From contig JADLSH010000273.1 in NCBI GenBank assembly GCA_016169945.1, positions 2,895,001 through 2,959,000 of the forward strand: a DNA stretch of 64,000 bases. The letters run 5' to 3'. The DNA comes from Trachythela sp. YZ-2020 (lineage: Eukaryota > Cnidaria > Anthozoa > Malacalcyonacea > Clavulariidae). Position numbers and translations under genes: made by a program. Below the pieces are notes generated by a model. That model worked only from the letters and a program-made list of their open reading frames with translations. It was not told the DNA's origin and made no database searches. Of this stretch, positions 36,409 through 48,735 are shown one piece after another; the first letter of the stretch is position 1; the number at the start of each line of letters is the position of its first letter.

Positions 36409-39400
36409 TGTAAACAATCATTGGGGTCCATGCAAAATATTACCAGTTCAGAATATAGAGGTTGTTATGAATATGGGTGACACATGCATTATTGGACTCT
36501 TAGCTTAATCATTATTGTCAACTCTCAAAGGATTGTATAGCCTTCTTAGTTCAAGTCTTCGTTTCCCTACATTACATCCTTCTATCAACGCAGGACCAAT
36601 TTCACCCTGCAATAGAAGACAACATTTATAGTAAACATTTCATATTCAACATATGATTTTAAGCATTTTGAAAGATTGTTTTGAAAGGATGGTTGAATGT
36701 ATGCGTATAGGTGCCAGCCAAAATTGTGTAAGCCAGAACACAGTTAGTATATCAGAACATAAATTTGTTCTGACATTATTAAGAATTGTTCACAATAGAG
36801 TTCAGTGATCTTTATCTGAATATGTTATTCTTATCAACAAATTACCCCTCCGTTATTCTTCTTGCAAATTCTGACACAAACACACCACAATCCTTTCCAT
36901 TTGTTTCGCGTGCGACCTGTGATTAGACAATAATTTAGTCCTGTATGACAATATTAATGATATATCATTATCAATTATATATGATTTTTAACGTACATCA
37001 GCATAGATCGGTTCAGAAATTGGAGCAATGTCTCTTGGACAATGGTCGTTTTGCATGTCATTACCTTCTTAGACTCAAAGCAATGTTATCCTTCTGCCAA
37101 CCCAGGCTACACAAGACGTGCAGATGACCAGTCTCGATCTCGTACACAACTAGCCACCAGTGAGTCCCTAAATTTATTTTAAAAAAACAGTCATAGTTAT
37201 ATAGCACAAAATATAATGTGTACCCTTACATATCGCATACTGGCACGAGGACGCATTTAAATTTGTACATACTCGGAGGCGTGAACACTTTCACTCTCGC
37301 AATGTAACACGCCGATAAATCCAGAGGCCGCTCCTTCTTAGATATTGTAAAAAGGAGTGAGCTGATTTAAATAGTCAATTTTGTAATGTTTGGTTTGTAT
37401 GTAGCAGTATCTTTCAATCACAATAGGTCGACATAAAAACATGTATATATAATCAACCACGCAAGCCGGATCTCGAGCCGAATGGCTTTCATTTAAATGC
37501 TATGTAAACCTATATATTATATTTATAGTTAATAATATAATATATATGAAAATATATTCTGCAATGCTAAACAACAAGATACACCATGGCAACTATATAT
37601 TGCAACAACATATTTTTTGATGCACATACAGAGGTCCATTTATCAACATACTAATAGACATACTTTTGTTGGAAGTAGTTGAAACGAATGCAAAGTATTT
37701 TTTGGTATTCCTCTCTGACAAAATGCAGATGATAACACCTATATAAACAAACTACTGTCCAAGAATAGATGATATCAAGTTTTAAGAGACAAATGCTATG
37801 TTACATGGTTTTTAGTGCTCATGACTGAAATTGTTGTGCATCCATGTTGTAGGAACATTGTATTCTCCCAGTTTGCATATTACGTATTTACACGGGTATA
37901 TTTATATGGCAATTATTTTTACCGTTACTAATGGTATTTGCCCTGAAAATTGATGAAATGTGACAAGCTTTTAAAAGCTAGCATGCCAGTTTTTCAACAA
38001 GTACACTTGTCAATGAAAAGCTTGTAATATTTCATCATTCGTAATTCTAAATTCGCGATGAGTGATTTATATTTTGCCAATATTATATGTAAGCAGATAA
38101 AATTGTCTTTTGTTTACGGTTGCAATATTTGATTAGTTTTATTCAACTAATTACAAATATGTCAACTCAACTTCGATTATTTCAAATTTTATTTATTTAT
38201 TTATTATTTCATCGTGTATATAAAATTTCGAGAGTACGGTTGTACACGGACTACTAAAATAAAGGCTAAGCAAAACTAGAATGTATATAGAATGCATCAT
38301 ATACATCATAGTTATATATACAGACGCATCTTCATCAAAATGCCATTCGCATTTGTAAACAACAGAGATGTGTTCTATTAATATTGCATAACAAATGTCA
38401 AATTTCAAAATTATGCAGTTCATACTATACACTCTACTACTCTAGTGACTCTTCAAATTACACTCTACGAGTCTACGGACAGAGTATAGCAACTTCTCCT
38501 ATCTATAAAATTCTCCAGAAACAATACAGTAGCCGTATTAATGTGTATAAATTGTACGGAAGTCGACTTATCTTAGATCGCTGGTAAAATCCAATGCTGT
38601 ATACTATAACTAACATATTCGATATTTACGGTAAGGCCAAAGGGATCTCATCGGGTCTTGAATCTTGTATTTGAATTTTTTATATATAACCAGCACCAAC
38701 TACCAAGTCTAAAATATGTGACATGTTTGAGGCGAAACTTACGCTTCGGAATTTATAAAAATATTGCAATAATGAATATTCGACCCATTCAGTATTGTCT
38801 ATTGAATATATAAATGACAAAACGCACTACTAATCCAAAAGGCGAAAATGAAAACGTTCATTTGTAAATTTGATCGTATTTCCATCACATTCCCACTCCC
38901 AGCTGCCACCATTGTGCGGTGAATATTTCGAAATTTCGCATTTACGTTCCGTGATACTTGAACGCACGTGTCCATAGCTACTGGGGGAGTTAGCACCCAA
39001 TATTATATATAAAACGATTGTTATGATGTAGACGTTTATTACCACAATCCAAATGTTGTTCGTAAATCTAATTAAACACTGCATGAATACAACCGAATTG
39101 AGCTATAAGATAACTTGAAAGTGCTTAAAAAAGTTTCAACCACAAAGTTTAACAGATACGGTATTAATAGAGAATCTTCGCAAACACACCCCGGAAAGTT
39201 TACACTATGATGTATCTATCTATCTATGTATGTATCTATGTATGTATCTATGTATGTATCGCTCGTGTGAATTTTCGCCCCTCATCACAATACTGCAAAG
39301 TTAAAAACTTTGCACTAAAAACTAATGTTTTATGTTGCAGTGCTAGTGCTATAGCCATACATTTATGCATGTATACAGTACTTGCATTCCACTCAACTCT

Positions 39401-40662
39401 CTTTTATACTATAAATGATCAGTGTTGCATTCACCCTCCTGTAACTTGGCTTTTATTTTGGCAATGGATTTCAGGCTGGCCGTTTATCCATTTTGGTTTC
39501 CAACAAAACGAACAGGTCGTTGTTATTCCTTCCATTATTTGACAGATACACGGCGAATAGATTTAGAACACCTCGTACTTCGGGCGCCAAACCTCCAAAG
39601 AAGCGCAAAGTGCTCCTGCAATGTACATAAAGTGTGTGTGTGTGTGTGTCTGTCTAGTATAAAGTTCAGAAATTAAGTGAAATTCAGCTTTTGAATACTT
39701 CAACCCCAGTCAAAGAGATTCGATGACTGGGATTGGAATAAATGTGAAACTTGCTGAATTTTATCCGCATTTGTATACATTCGTCAGACCATTTTCTATT
39801 GTTTCCTGTCTGTTATGAAATTCGGCGTAATAACCTCATGTTAGTAGAAATGTTCTATTAGAATTAGTTGTGTCTTTACGCGAAGTAAAAACAGGGCGGC
39901 AGCGCGCAGGTTATTTTTCGAAAAAGCGCAAGGCTACTTTGTACACAAATGTGCAATGTGCACCAATACACCGTCCAATAGGACAGACAGACCACCAACC
40001 AATTGGCTTAAAATTCGTTTTACAGATGCTAAAATTTATATCAAACATTTTTTCCTCATGAATGTAGGAGCATACCAGATCTACTGCGCATCCTCAGTTA
40101 AGCTAATTTTGCCTCACAAGCACAGAAGCACTAAGTGAATATTTTGTAAAGAAAGTCGACAGATCAATTGCGCACCTTTACCTAATAAGTAAGGTTCCGC
40201 AAGCCGTAAGATAATTTCGTTTTACATAAATATGCCTAATCGTAGCCATTACCAAAAACCTCCGGAACAAAATAAAATAGTGTGCGACAGAATAATAAAC
40301 TTTCCCTTGCTTTTTCTTACTATGACCCTGCTGGTTAAAATTTTTGAGTTCTGACATAATGTCTTCCTCCGAAACATTCCTACTCGTTTGTCTTGAGGAG
40401 CGCTGTAGTTATCAGTCAAAAAAGAATAAGGCGCGTTCAAAACGAGTGTGAAAAATGTCGGTAATGGGACCACGCCTCTCCCAAATCTTCTCTTACTGTC
40501 ACTGGACGCTTTATAAATGCGGTTAAAATTAATAAAAACCTCAGATGCCAAGTGACATTGGTGTGCAAGTCCGTAAAGGAATGCGTCCAGTTGTAGTCTT
40601 TCAGGCCCCGTGCTGAGTGCTTCAAACACACTCCCAGCTTTACTTGCATCCTATTCGTGTGG
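36409..40662. other. Non-coding host-like region
   Basis: It is AT-rich with only short ORFs lacking known domains. It contains a TATC/TATG microsatellite at about 39209-39262 and a (GT)n run at about 39632-39648. No gene or element is supported. Confidence 0.5.
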
Positions 40663-40666
40663 TAAA

Positions 40667-40820
40667 TAGAGAATTATGAGTATTGTTTATGTAATAAGAG
40701 GCCTGGCCACTCAGTACCATGCTTAGTTCGCTCGTCATTCGTTGACGAGGCTAGTTCAGTATTTGTTTCTTTATTAATAAATCGATATTAAATAATGCCT
40801 GAAATGGATTCATTCCTATT
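40667..40820 (+). repeat. Left LTR (154 bp)
   Basis: It is identical by eye to 46038-46191. The termini are not TG...CA. It includes AATAAATCGATATTAAATAA, a possible polyadenylation region. Confidence 0.85.
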
Positions 40821-41052
40821 TATGACGATCGAACAATAACCACAGAACAAAACAGAGCGATTTACCGTGTTTTCCATCCATAATAATCGACGAACGGCGA
40901 CAATTAAACCGGTGAAACCATCGTATTTATAAATATTTTGTCTTCGCCCGCCATCTTGGATTTTCCTGTTGCGAAACACACGCGTGTGTACTCTCAAACC
41001 CACGCGCTACCGCGGGAAAATACCAAAGAAAAGCAAAAAGAGCTAACGAAAG

Positions 41053-42345
41053 ATGCCGAGGTACAGATGCCCGTTCCCAGAATGTACATACGAGACAGAA
41101 AACGTCGAGGATGCACTTGCAGTCGTGCTACTATCAGTGCACTCAAACGGCACACATATGCCAACAACGCCAACCACCCAAGCAGCTACAGCCGAACCAT
41201 CTACAGCCGCCAAGATCGAGAAAGTTAGAAGACCAACCATATCGGCAGGGGGATCAAGCGAGGATTGGACCTACTTTTTGACCCGATGGCAAGAGTACGT
41301 CGACGCCACTAAAATATCGGGAAAAGAAAGAGTAATCCAGCTCCTAGAATGCTGCGAAGAGGACCTACGCAAGGACATCACCCGCACCGCAGGTGGATCG
41401 CTCTCGAACAAAACCATTGACGAAGTCCTGGCAGCGATAAAGAGACTGGCAGTAAGGGAAGAAAACACGATGGTCGCCAGAGTTCAGCTGAGCAATATGA
41501 AGCAAGACCGGGATGAAACAATTCGCAGCTTTTGCGCCCGCCTCCGAGGCCAAGCTGGCGTTTGCAAGTTTACAATCCCCTGCCCCTCGTGCAGCACTGC
41601 AGTGAACTACACAGACAACATCCTCCGCGACGTCCTCACACGCGGACTCTCCGACACCGACATCCAACTGGACCTCCTTGGAGATAAAAATCAGGACATG
41701 TCGTTAGAGGAGGTTCTCCAATTCATAGAGGCAAAGGAATCAGGGAAGAGGTCTGCTGGCCGTCTTCTGCAGACCCAAGGAGCAGAAGCAGCCCGAAGTC
41801 AGTACCGCCGCGCAAAGCAAGATGAACTAAAACATCGCCCGAACAGAGTGGACCAGCAAAAGAACGGTAATAATACAGAACCATGCTGTTATTGCGGCCA
41901 ATGCGGCCATGGCAAGAATGCCCCACCAAAGACCAGGAAAGCAGAATGCCCGGCATTCGGCGAAACTTGTCGTCACTGTAACAAACCCAATCATTTCGAA
42001 ACCGTATGTCGCAGTAAAGAGAAACCTAGACAGTATCGCAACCCCCGGTCGTACCCAACTGGAGAAGAGGAGGGCGCCATCTTCGACTCTCTCTGTACAA
42101 CAACCAGTACAGCCACCAAGAAACAACATGCAGGCCCCATCCTACTAGATCACCACGTATACAACAACCTGAGTGGGTGCTGGAACCAACATGCTTCACA
42201 GCCTCAACCGTTCCTTACCCTGAATGTAAGCACCCACCCTGATGACTATACCGCATTGGGGTTCAGACCCACTGTCACACAACCCAAAGTGTTAGACTCC
42301 CCGCCATGGCTGACACAGGCTGCCAGAGTTGCCTCGCTGGCATGA
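41053..42345 (+). CDS. Gypsy Gag polyprotein with N-terminal C2H2-like finger
   Basis: The 430-aa protein begins with a finger-like unit (YRCPFPECTYET...H-x4-H, residues about 4-36), a feature of one Gypsy lineage in invertebrates. A capsid-type helical region follows (DWTYFLTRWQEYV, RVQLSNMKQ and similar). Two zinc knuckles end the nucleocapsid: an atypical CCYCGQCGH...C and a canonical C-x2-C-x4-H-x4-C (CRHCNKPNHFETVC). Gag forms the virus-like particle. Its 3' end overlaps pol by 40 nt in a different frame, so Pol is probably made by -1 frameshifting. Confidence 0.88.
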   Translation: MPRYRCPFPECTYETENVEDALAVVLLSVHSNGTHMPTTPTTQAATAEPSTAAKIEKVRRPTISAGGSSEDWTYFLTRWQEYVDATKISGKERVIQLLECCEEDLRKDITRTAGGSLSNKTIDEVLAAIKRLAVREENTMVARVQLSNMKQDRDETIRSFCARLRGQAGVCKFTIPCPSCSTAVNYTDNILRDVLTRGLSDTDIQLDLLGDKNQDMSLEEVLQFIEAKESGKRSAGRLLQTQGAEAARSQYRRAKQDELKHRPNRVDQQKNGNNTEPCCYCGQCGHGKNAPPKTRKAECPAFGETCRHCNKPNHFETVCRSKEKPRQYRNPRSYPTGEEEGAIFDSLCTTTSTATKKQHAGPILLDHHVYNNLSGCWNQHASQPQPFLTLNVSTHPDDYTALGFRPTVTQPKVLDSPPWLTQAARVASLA

Positions 42346-45300
42346 AGGCGATCCGCCGCCTTGGTCTGGGTGAGAAAGACCTACTCCCTGTCACACTGCG
42401 CATGCATGCGGCCAACAATAACGGGATCAAGATCCTCGGTGCGGTCATCTTGCGGTTCGCTGGCAAATCCGACTTGGGAGAGATCCTGGAAACCCGACAG
42501 ATTGTCTATGTAACCAACGACTCAGACAAGCTATTTCTTAGCCGCGAAGCCTGCAGTTCCCTAGGTATGATCACCAAGAACTTCCCCTCTGTGGGTGAAA
42601 CCCAACAACGAGAGACAGCCTCTGGCATCACTGAGAGCACCCCTGCTACTACCACAGCTGCACCCAGCAACATCCCGCTTGCACCCTGTGGCTGTCTCAG
42701 TCGCCAGAAACCACCACCCAAACCCACACAACTACCATTCCCAGCGACCGAGGAGAACAGAGAATCACTTCAAGGATGGCTCCTGGACTACTATAAATCA
42801 AGCACCTTTAACGTGTGTGAACATCAGCAACTACCACTCATGGACAGCGTCCCAATGAGGCTAATGGTTGACCCCGATGCAGAACCAGTTGCCCATCACA
42901 CACCTGTTCCCGTCCCACTTCATTGGCAACACGAAGTCAAGGCTGATCTTGACCAGGACGTGATGCTTGGAGTTATCGAGCCAGTACCAGTGGGAGAACC
43001 TGTAACATGGTGCCACCGCATGGTAGTGTGTGCCAAAAAGAACGGTAAGCCCCGTCGCACAGTGGACTTCCAATCACTCAACCTCCATGCAGCACGGGAA
43101 ACCCACCACACACAAAGCCCCTTCCACCAAGCACGGTCCGTACCAGGTGGCAAGAAGAAGACTGTATTCGACCGTTGGAATGGCTACCACAGCATTCCCC
43201 TCCATGAAGACGATCGCCATCTGACTACCTTCATCACCCCTTGGGGGCGCTACCGGTACAAAACTGCACCCCAGGGCTACATAGCATCTGGGGATGGCTA
43301 CTCAAGGAGATTTGACGAACTTGTATCCGACGTCCCGAATAAGACCAAGTGCATCGACGACACCCTTCTCTGGGCAGACAACCTCACTGAGAGTTTCTTC
43401 CAGGCAGTTGATTGGCTAGACCTCTGTGGTCACCATGGCATTACACTCAACCCAGACAAGTTTGTATTTGGAGCGGACACGGTCGAGTTCACTGGTTTCG
43501 AGATCACCCTCGATAGTGTGCGCCCCTGCAAGAAATACCTCGATGCTATCAGCCGATTCCCAACCCCAGCTAACACAACAGATGTGCGTTCCTGGTTCGG
43601 ATTGATCAATCAGGTATCATACGCCTTCGCCACGGCAGACCGAATGCTACCATTCCGAGAACTGCTCAAGTCTGACGTACCATTCTACTGGGATGACACA
43701 CTAAACCAACTATTCAACGAATCCAAAGCTGTCATCATCAGCGAGATCGAAGAAGGAGTCCGTATTTTTGATAAAACCAAACCAACCTGCCTGGCCACGG
43801 ACTGGTCCAAACATGGCATTGGTTTCTGGTTGTTTCAGAAACATTGCGACTGCAAGTCCAGTGATCCCTTCTGCTGTCGTACAGGATGGAAAATCACATT
43901 GGTAGGCAGCCGCTTCACACATCCTGCAGAGTCACGCTATGCACCCGTCGAGGGGGAAGCTCTCGCTGTGGTCGATTCCCTGGATAAAGCTCGGTTCTTT
44001 GTCCTCGGCTGCACAGACCTTATCGTTGCAGTCGACCACAAACCTCTCCTCAAGATATTTGGTGACCGATCCCTCGACGAAATCTCAAACGGCAGTCTTC
44101 GCAACCTAAAAGAAAAGACATTCCGCTACAGGTTCCGGATGGTCCACATCCCAGGAGTAAAACACAAAGCAGCAGACGCTGTCTCCCGACACCCCACTGG
44201 CTCAACAACGCCAGAGCTGCTGGTGCTTCCTGACGACATAGCAGCAACAAGAGATTCCTCCTTCCCAGCAAATGAAGCTGGGCGCTCTTTCTTGGCAGGC
44301 ATCCGCAGCCATGGGCAACCCCCACACTCAAGCTCCCCCACCATGGACAGCCACCTGGAGTCATCAGCCACCTCAGCACTCAGATCCATGGCGATAACCT
44401 GGGACAAGGTACGACTGGCCACGACTAGTGACTTGGACATGACAGGGCTATTGCACGCAATCGAGTCCGGATTCCCACAATTCAGACACAAGCTATCCCC
44501 CACTCTCCAAGAGTACCACCGGTTTCGCGACCACCTGCATACAGTCAATGGAGTCATCTTATACAAGAACCGCATAGTCATACCACCCTCCCTCCGACCA
44601 CATGTCCTTACCGTACTGCACTCAGCCCATCAAGGAGTCACATCGATGACTGCACGCACTGAATCCACTGTGTTCTGGCCTGGTATTACCCCTGCAATCA
44701 CATCTCAAAGAGCCAACTGCAGCCACTGCAACCGTATGGCACCTTCCCAACCAAGTGCACCCCCATACCCACCAGTTCCACAAACATACCCCTTCCAGTG
44801 CATCTGTACTGATTTTTTCCACTATAAGGGCATATACTACCTTGTGGTGGTGGATCGATATTCAAATTGGCCCATCATCGAAAGGGCACACGATGGATCC
44901 AAGGGCCTGATTGATTCCCTAAGACGACTGTTCGCCACTTTTGGCATCCCGGATGAATGTGCCACCGACGGCGGGCCGGAGTTCACTGCAAATGCCACAT
45001 CCAAATTCCTACAAGAATGGGGAGTCCACCATAGACTCTCCTCCGTCGCATTCCCACACTCGAATTGCAGAGCCGAACTAGGGGTGAAAACCGTCAAACG
45101 GATCATCACAGCCAACACCGACGCAAGCGGCAGCCTTGACACAGACTCGCTCCAGCGAGCCATACTCCAGTATAGAAACACCCCTGATCCCAGTACCAAG
45201 CTCTACCCAGCCCAGTGTGTGTTTGGCCGCCCCATCAAAGATTTCATACCAATTCTACCAGGACGGTACAAGCCCCACCCAACCTGGCAGGACACCTTAG

Positions 45301-45902
45301 CTACCAGAGAGGAAGCACTCAGGAACAGACACATGAAGTTAGCAGAGAAATGGTCGGAACACACCAAGCGACTTCCCCCCCTCACCGTTGGCAACCACGT
45401 ACGCGTCCAAAACCAGACTGGTCCCCACCCCACCAAGTGGGACAAAACAGGTGTGGTAGTCGAAGTCCGCCAATTTGACCAATATGTTGTGCGCATGGAT
45501 GGCTCGGGAAGAATGACGCTACGCAACCGCAAGTTCTTGAGATCATATCTCCCAGTGCACATGCCACCACCTCGTCATAACATCACTGATGACCTCCGCC
45601 ACCTCACCAAACCAGCCACATCAAGAAAGACCACCCCAAGCGATGGAAATACACCAACCAACCCCACCTACATCCCACCATCAGCATGTCCCACCGAACA
45701 AGCTAATGAGGACACTCCAGAACCTGATATGCACCCTTCCGTCACAACGCATCCACAAGTTGCTTCATCACCCCCACCAGCCAATGCTGAGACACCAGAT
45801 GTGCCTACTGCAAGCCATACACCTCTACCCACCCCAAGGAAACCACCCTTAGCTCTACGGAGACTAATAAACTTCAACAACCCAGGCCTTAAGGAACATT
45901 GA
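42306..45902 (+). CDS. Gypsy Pol polyprotein (protease, RT, RNase H, integrase)
   Basis: The 1198-aa frame starts inside gag. The order is as in Ty3/Gypsy. An aspartic protease (MADTGCQ, near residue 3) is followed by reverse transcriptase (NGKPRRTVDF, FDRWNGYHSIPL, TAPQGYIASGDG, KCIDDTLLW with catalytic DD). RNase H follows (CLATDWSKHGIGFWL, EGEALAVVDS, VAVDHKPL), then the integrase HHCC finger (HSAHQG...CSHC), and the DDE core (CTDFFHYKG, ATDGGPEF, CRAELGVKTV). A GPY/F-like module (VRVQNQTGPHPTKWDKTG) precedes a proline-rich tail. All catalytic acidic residues are present. The motif is CIDD rather than YIDD/YVDD. Confidence 0.93.
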   Translation: MADTGCQSCLAGMKAIRRLGLGEKDLLPVTLRMHAANNNGIKILGAVILRFAGKSDLGEILETRQIVYVTNDSDKLFLSREACSSLGMITKNFPSVGETQQRETASGITESTPATTTAAPSNIPLAPCGCLSRQKPPPKPTQLPFPATEENRESLQGWLLDYYKSSTFNVCEHQQLPLMDSVPMRLMVDPDAEPVAHHTPVPVPLHWQHEVKADLDQDVMLGVIEPVPVGEPVTWCHRMVVCAKKNGKPRRTVDFQSLNLHAARETHHTQSPFHQARSVPGGKKKTVFDRWNGYHSIPLHEDDRHLTTFITPWGRYRYKTAPQGYIASGDGYSRRFDELVSDVPNKTKCIDDTLLWADNLTESFFQAVDWLDLCGHHGITLNPDKFVFGADTVEFTGFEITLDSVRPCKKYLDAISRFPTPANTTDVRSWFGLINQVSYAFATADRMLPFRELLKSDVPFYWDDTLNQLFNESKAVIISEIEEGVRIFDKTKPTCLATDWSKHGIGFWLFQKHCDCKSSDPFCCRTGWKITLVGSRFTHPAESRYAPVEGEALAVVDSLDKARFFVLGCTDLIVAVDHKPLLKIFGDRSLDEISNGSLRNLKEKTFRYRFRMVHIPGVKHKAADAVSRHPTGSTTPELLVLPDDIAATRDSSFPANEAGRSFLAGIRSHGQPPHSSSPTMDSHLESSATSALRSMAITWDKVRLATTSDLDMTGLLHAIESGFPQFRHKLSPTLQEYHRFRDHLHTVNGVILYKNRIVIPPSLRPHVLTVLHSAHQGVTSMTARTESTVFWPGITPAITSQRANCSHCNRMAPSQPSAPPYPPVPQTYPFQCICTDFFHYKGIYYLVVVDRYSNWPIIERAHDGSKGLIDSLRRLFATFGIPDECATDGGPEFTANATSKFLQEWGVHHRLSSVAFPHSNCRAELGVKTVKRIITANTDASGSLDTDSLQRAILQYRNTPDPSTKLYPAQCVFGRPIKDFIPILPGRYKPHPTWQDTLATREEALRNRHMKLAEKWSEHTKRLPPLTVGNHVRVQNQTGPHPTKWDKTGVVVEVRQFDQYVVRMDGSGRMTLRNRKFLRSYLPVHMPPPRHNITDDLRHLTKPATSRKTTPSDGNTPTNPTYIPPSACPTEQANEDTPEPDMHPSVTTHPQVASSPPPANAETPDVPTASHTPLPTPRKPPLALRRLINFNNPGLKEH

Positions 45903-46037
45903 ACTTCAACATACAATCAATGACACTAATTTTGATTGTCTGATCATATTAAACCATGTTATGTTATGTTATACTATAACTTTATCAGTCCTTACTGTCC
46001 CCCGTAATCACAAAGAACACCAAAGACTTGGGGGAGA

Positions 46038-46191
46038 TAGAGAATTATGAGTATTGTTTATGTAATAAGAGGCCTGGCCACTCAGTACCATGCTTAGTTC
46101 GCTCGTCATTCGTTGACGAGGCTAGTTCAGTATTTGTTTCTTTATTAATAAATCGATATTAAATAATGCCTGAAATGGATTCATTCCTATT
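46038..46191 (+). repeat. Right LTR (154 bp)
   Basis: It is identical to the left LTR and preceded by the purine tract at about 46024-46037. Confidence 0.85.
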
Positions 46192-46654
46192 TAAACACAC
46201 ACAGAATTAATTTTAAAAACACATTTATTGATAATAATTTCTTTTACAGCGTTAGTAAGGTCTGCTCCTAAGAGCATATCGTTTAGGTGTCTTTTGTATC
46301 TTTAAAGAGATATTTTTTGTCTGTCTTCGGGGGATAATCTTGCAATTGCTAAATCTTAAGGTCTCCAATCTGAAATCTACCCATTATTAAATATATTTTT
46401 AACAAAGTAAATAAGGTCTGCTCTGGGTCTGCTTCTAAGAACGTATTATTCTTAAACTCCAAATCCTAAGAGTGAATCATTGAATCCTAAAATTGAATAA
46501 TTGAATATCGAGCGATGTTAGCTTAATATCGAGCGAGCCAACCTCCATATAGAGCGAGCTTAGCTTCGAGCCGACCTCTAAGACGCAAGGATAGGCCCGA
46601 GCGGAGCTCTAACATATAAGGATAGGCCCGAGCCAAGCTTAGTGTATATCTCCG

Positions 46655-46990
46655 ATGATATCCTAAGATATTGTATGATATCTTAAGATACTGTATGATA
46701 TCCTAAGATAGTGTATGATATCTTAAGATACTGTATGATATCCTAAGATACTGTATGATATCCTAAGATACTGTATGATATCGTAAGATACTGTATGATA
46801 TCCTAAGATACTGTATGATATCCTAAAATGATATCTTAAGATACTGTATGATATCTTAAGATACTGTATGATATCCTAAGATACTGTATGATATCCTAAA
46901 ATGATATCCTAAAAATGCTAAAATGATATCCTAAGATACTGTATGATATCCTAAAATGATATCTTAAGATACTGTATGATATCATTGAAT
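46655..46990. repeat. 20-bp array of GATATCCTAAGATACTGTAT
   Basis: About 15 imperfect copies of the unit, with GATATCTTAAGATA variants, lie in the left half of the foldback element. Confidence 0.85.
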
Positions 46991-47136
46991 CCTAAGATTG
47001 AATCATTGAATCCTAAAGAGTGAATCATTGAATCCTAACACATCGAGCGAGCTTTGCTCCAAATTGAGCGAGCTTTGCTCCAAATCGAGCGAGCTTAGCT
47101 CCAAATCGAGCGAGCTTAGCTCCGAGCTTAGCTCGA

Positions 47137-48226
47137 CTTATGACTTATGACTTATGACTTATGACTTATGACTTATGACTATGGACTATAGTCATATGAC
47201 TATGACAATGACTTATGACTTGTGACTTATGACTTATGACTTATGACTTATGACTTATGACTTATGACTTATGACTTATGACTTATGACTTATGACTTAT
47301 GACTTATGACTTATGACTTATGACTTATGACTTATGACTTATGACTATGACTAATGACTAATGACTAATGACTTATGACTTATGACTTATGACTTATGAC
47401 TTATGACTTATGACTTATGACTTATGACTTATGACTTATGACTTATGACTTATGACTTATGACTTATGACTTATGACTTATGACTTATGACTTATGACTA
47501 TGACTATGACTATGACTATGACTATGACTTATGACTTATGACTTATGACTTATGACTTATGACTTATGACTTATGACTTAGACTTATGACTTATGACTAA
47601 TGACTAATGACTAATGACTTATGACTTATGACTTATGACTTATGACTTATGACTTATGACTTATGACTTATGACATATGACTTATGACTTATGACTTATG
47701 ACTATGACTATGACTATGACTATGACTTATGACTTATGACTTATGACTTATGACTTATGACTTATGACTTATGACTATGACTATGACTTATGACTTATGA
47801 CTATGACTATGACTAATGACTAATGACTATGACTATGACTTATGACTATGACTATGACTTATGACTTATGACTATGACTATAGTCATAGACTATAGTCCA
47901 TGACTATGGACTATAGTCATATATGACAATAGTCATTAGTCATAAGTCATAAGTCATAGTCATAGTCATAAGTCATAGTCATAGTCATTAGTCATGGACT
48001 ATAGTCTATGACTATAGTCATAGTCATAAGTCATAAGTCATAAGTCATAAGTCATAAGTCATAAGTCACATAGTCATAGTCATAGTCATAGTCATAAGTC
48101 ATAAGTCATAAGTCATAAGTCATAAGTCATAAGTCATAAGTCATAAGTCATAAGTCATAAGTCATAGTCATAAATCATAGTCATAAGTCATAAGTCATAA
48201 GTCATAAGTCATAAGTCATAAGTCAT
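47137..48226. repeat. 7-bp TTATGAC array that inverts to GTCATAA at its centre
   Basis: (CTTATGA)n with CTATGA and CTAATGA variants runs from 47137 to about 47880. A CTATAGTC/GACTATAG palindromic switch follows around 47880-48020. The same unit continues as the complement (AAGTCAT)n to 48226. The whole can form one long hairpin. Confidence 0.9.
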
Positions 48227-48227
48227 T

Positions 48228-48735
48228 TGGAGCTAAGCTCGCTCGATTTGGAGGAAGCTCGCTCGATTTGGAGCTAAGCTCGCTCGATTTGGAGCAAAGC
48301 TCGCTCAATTTGGAGCAAAGCTCTCTCAATTTGGAGCAAAGCTCTCTCAATTTGGAGCAAAGCTCGCTCGATATGGAGCAAAGCTCGCTCGATATGGAGC
48401 AAAGCTCGCTCGATTTGGAGCAAAGCTCGCTCGATATGGAGCAAAGCTCGCTCGATATGGAGCAAAGCTCGCTCGATTTGGAGCAAAGCTCGCTCAATTT
48501 GGAGCAAAGCTCTCTCAATTTGGAGCAAAGCTCGCTCGATATGGAGCAAAGCTCGCTCGATATGGAGCAAAGCTCGCTCGATATGGAGCAAAGCTCGCTC
48601 GATATGGAGCAAAGCTCGCTCGATGATAAAGATAAGGAAGATAAGGATAAGGAAGATAAAGATGAGGAAGATAAAGATAAGGAAGATAAAGATAAGGAAG
48701 ATAAAGATAAGGAAGATAAAGATAAGGAAGATAAG
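48228..48735. repeat. 21-bp GGAGCAAAGCTCGCTCGATAT array and GATAAGGAA array
   Basis: Eighteen or so copies of a 21-bp unit carry an AGCAAAGCTCGCT core. A GATAAAGATAAGGAA array follows at about 48624-48735. Both strands are open because 21 is a multiple of three, so the ORFs here are artefacts. Confidence 0.85.

Larger units (their letters stand above)
40667..46191 (+). mobile_element. Ty3/Gypsy LTR retrotransposon, young
   Basis: Identical 154-bp LTRs (TAGAGAATTATG to CATTCCTATT) flank gag and pol. A 4-bp TAAA duplication lies at 40663-40666 and 46192-46195. A purine-rich tract (GACTTGGGGGAGA) precedes the right LTR. Both ORFs are open. Identical LTRs imply recent insertion. The primer-binding site after the left LTR does not begin TGG and was not identified. 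Its GC content is clearly higher than its surroundings. Confidence 0.88.

Noticed and set aside
41043..45916. Antisense ORFs across the Gypsy element
   Set aside because: The GC-rich coding strand leaves antisense frames open by codon bias; none has a domain.
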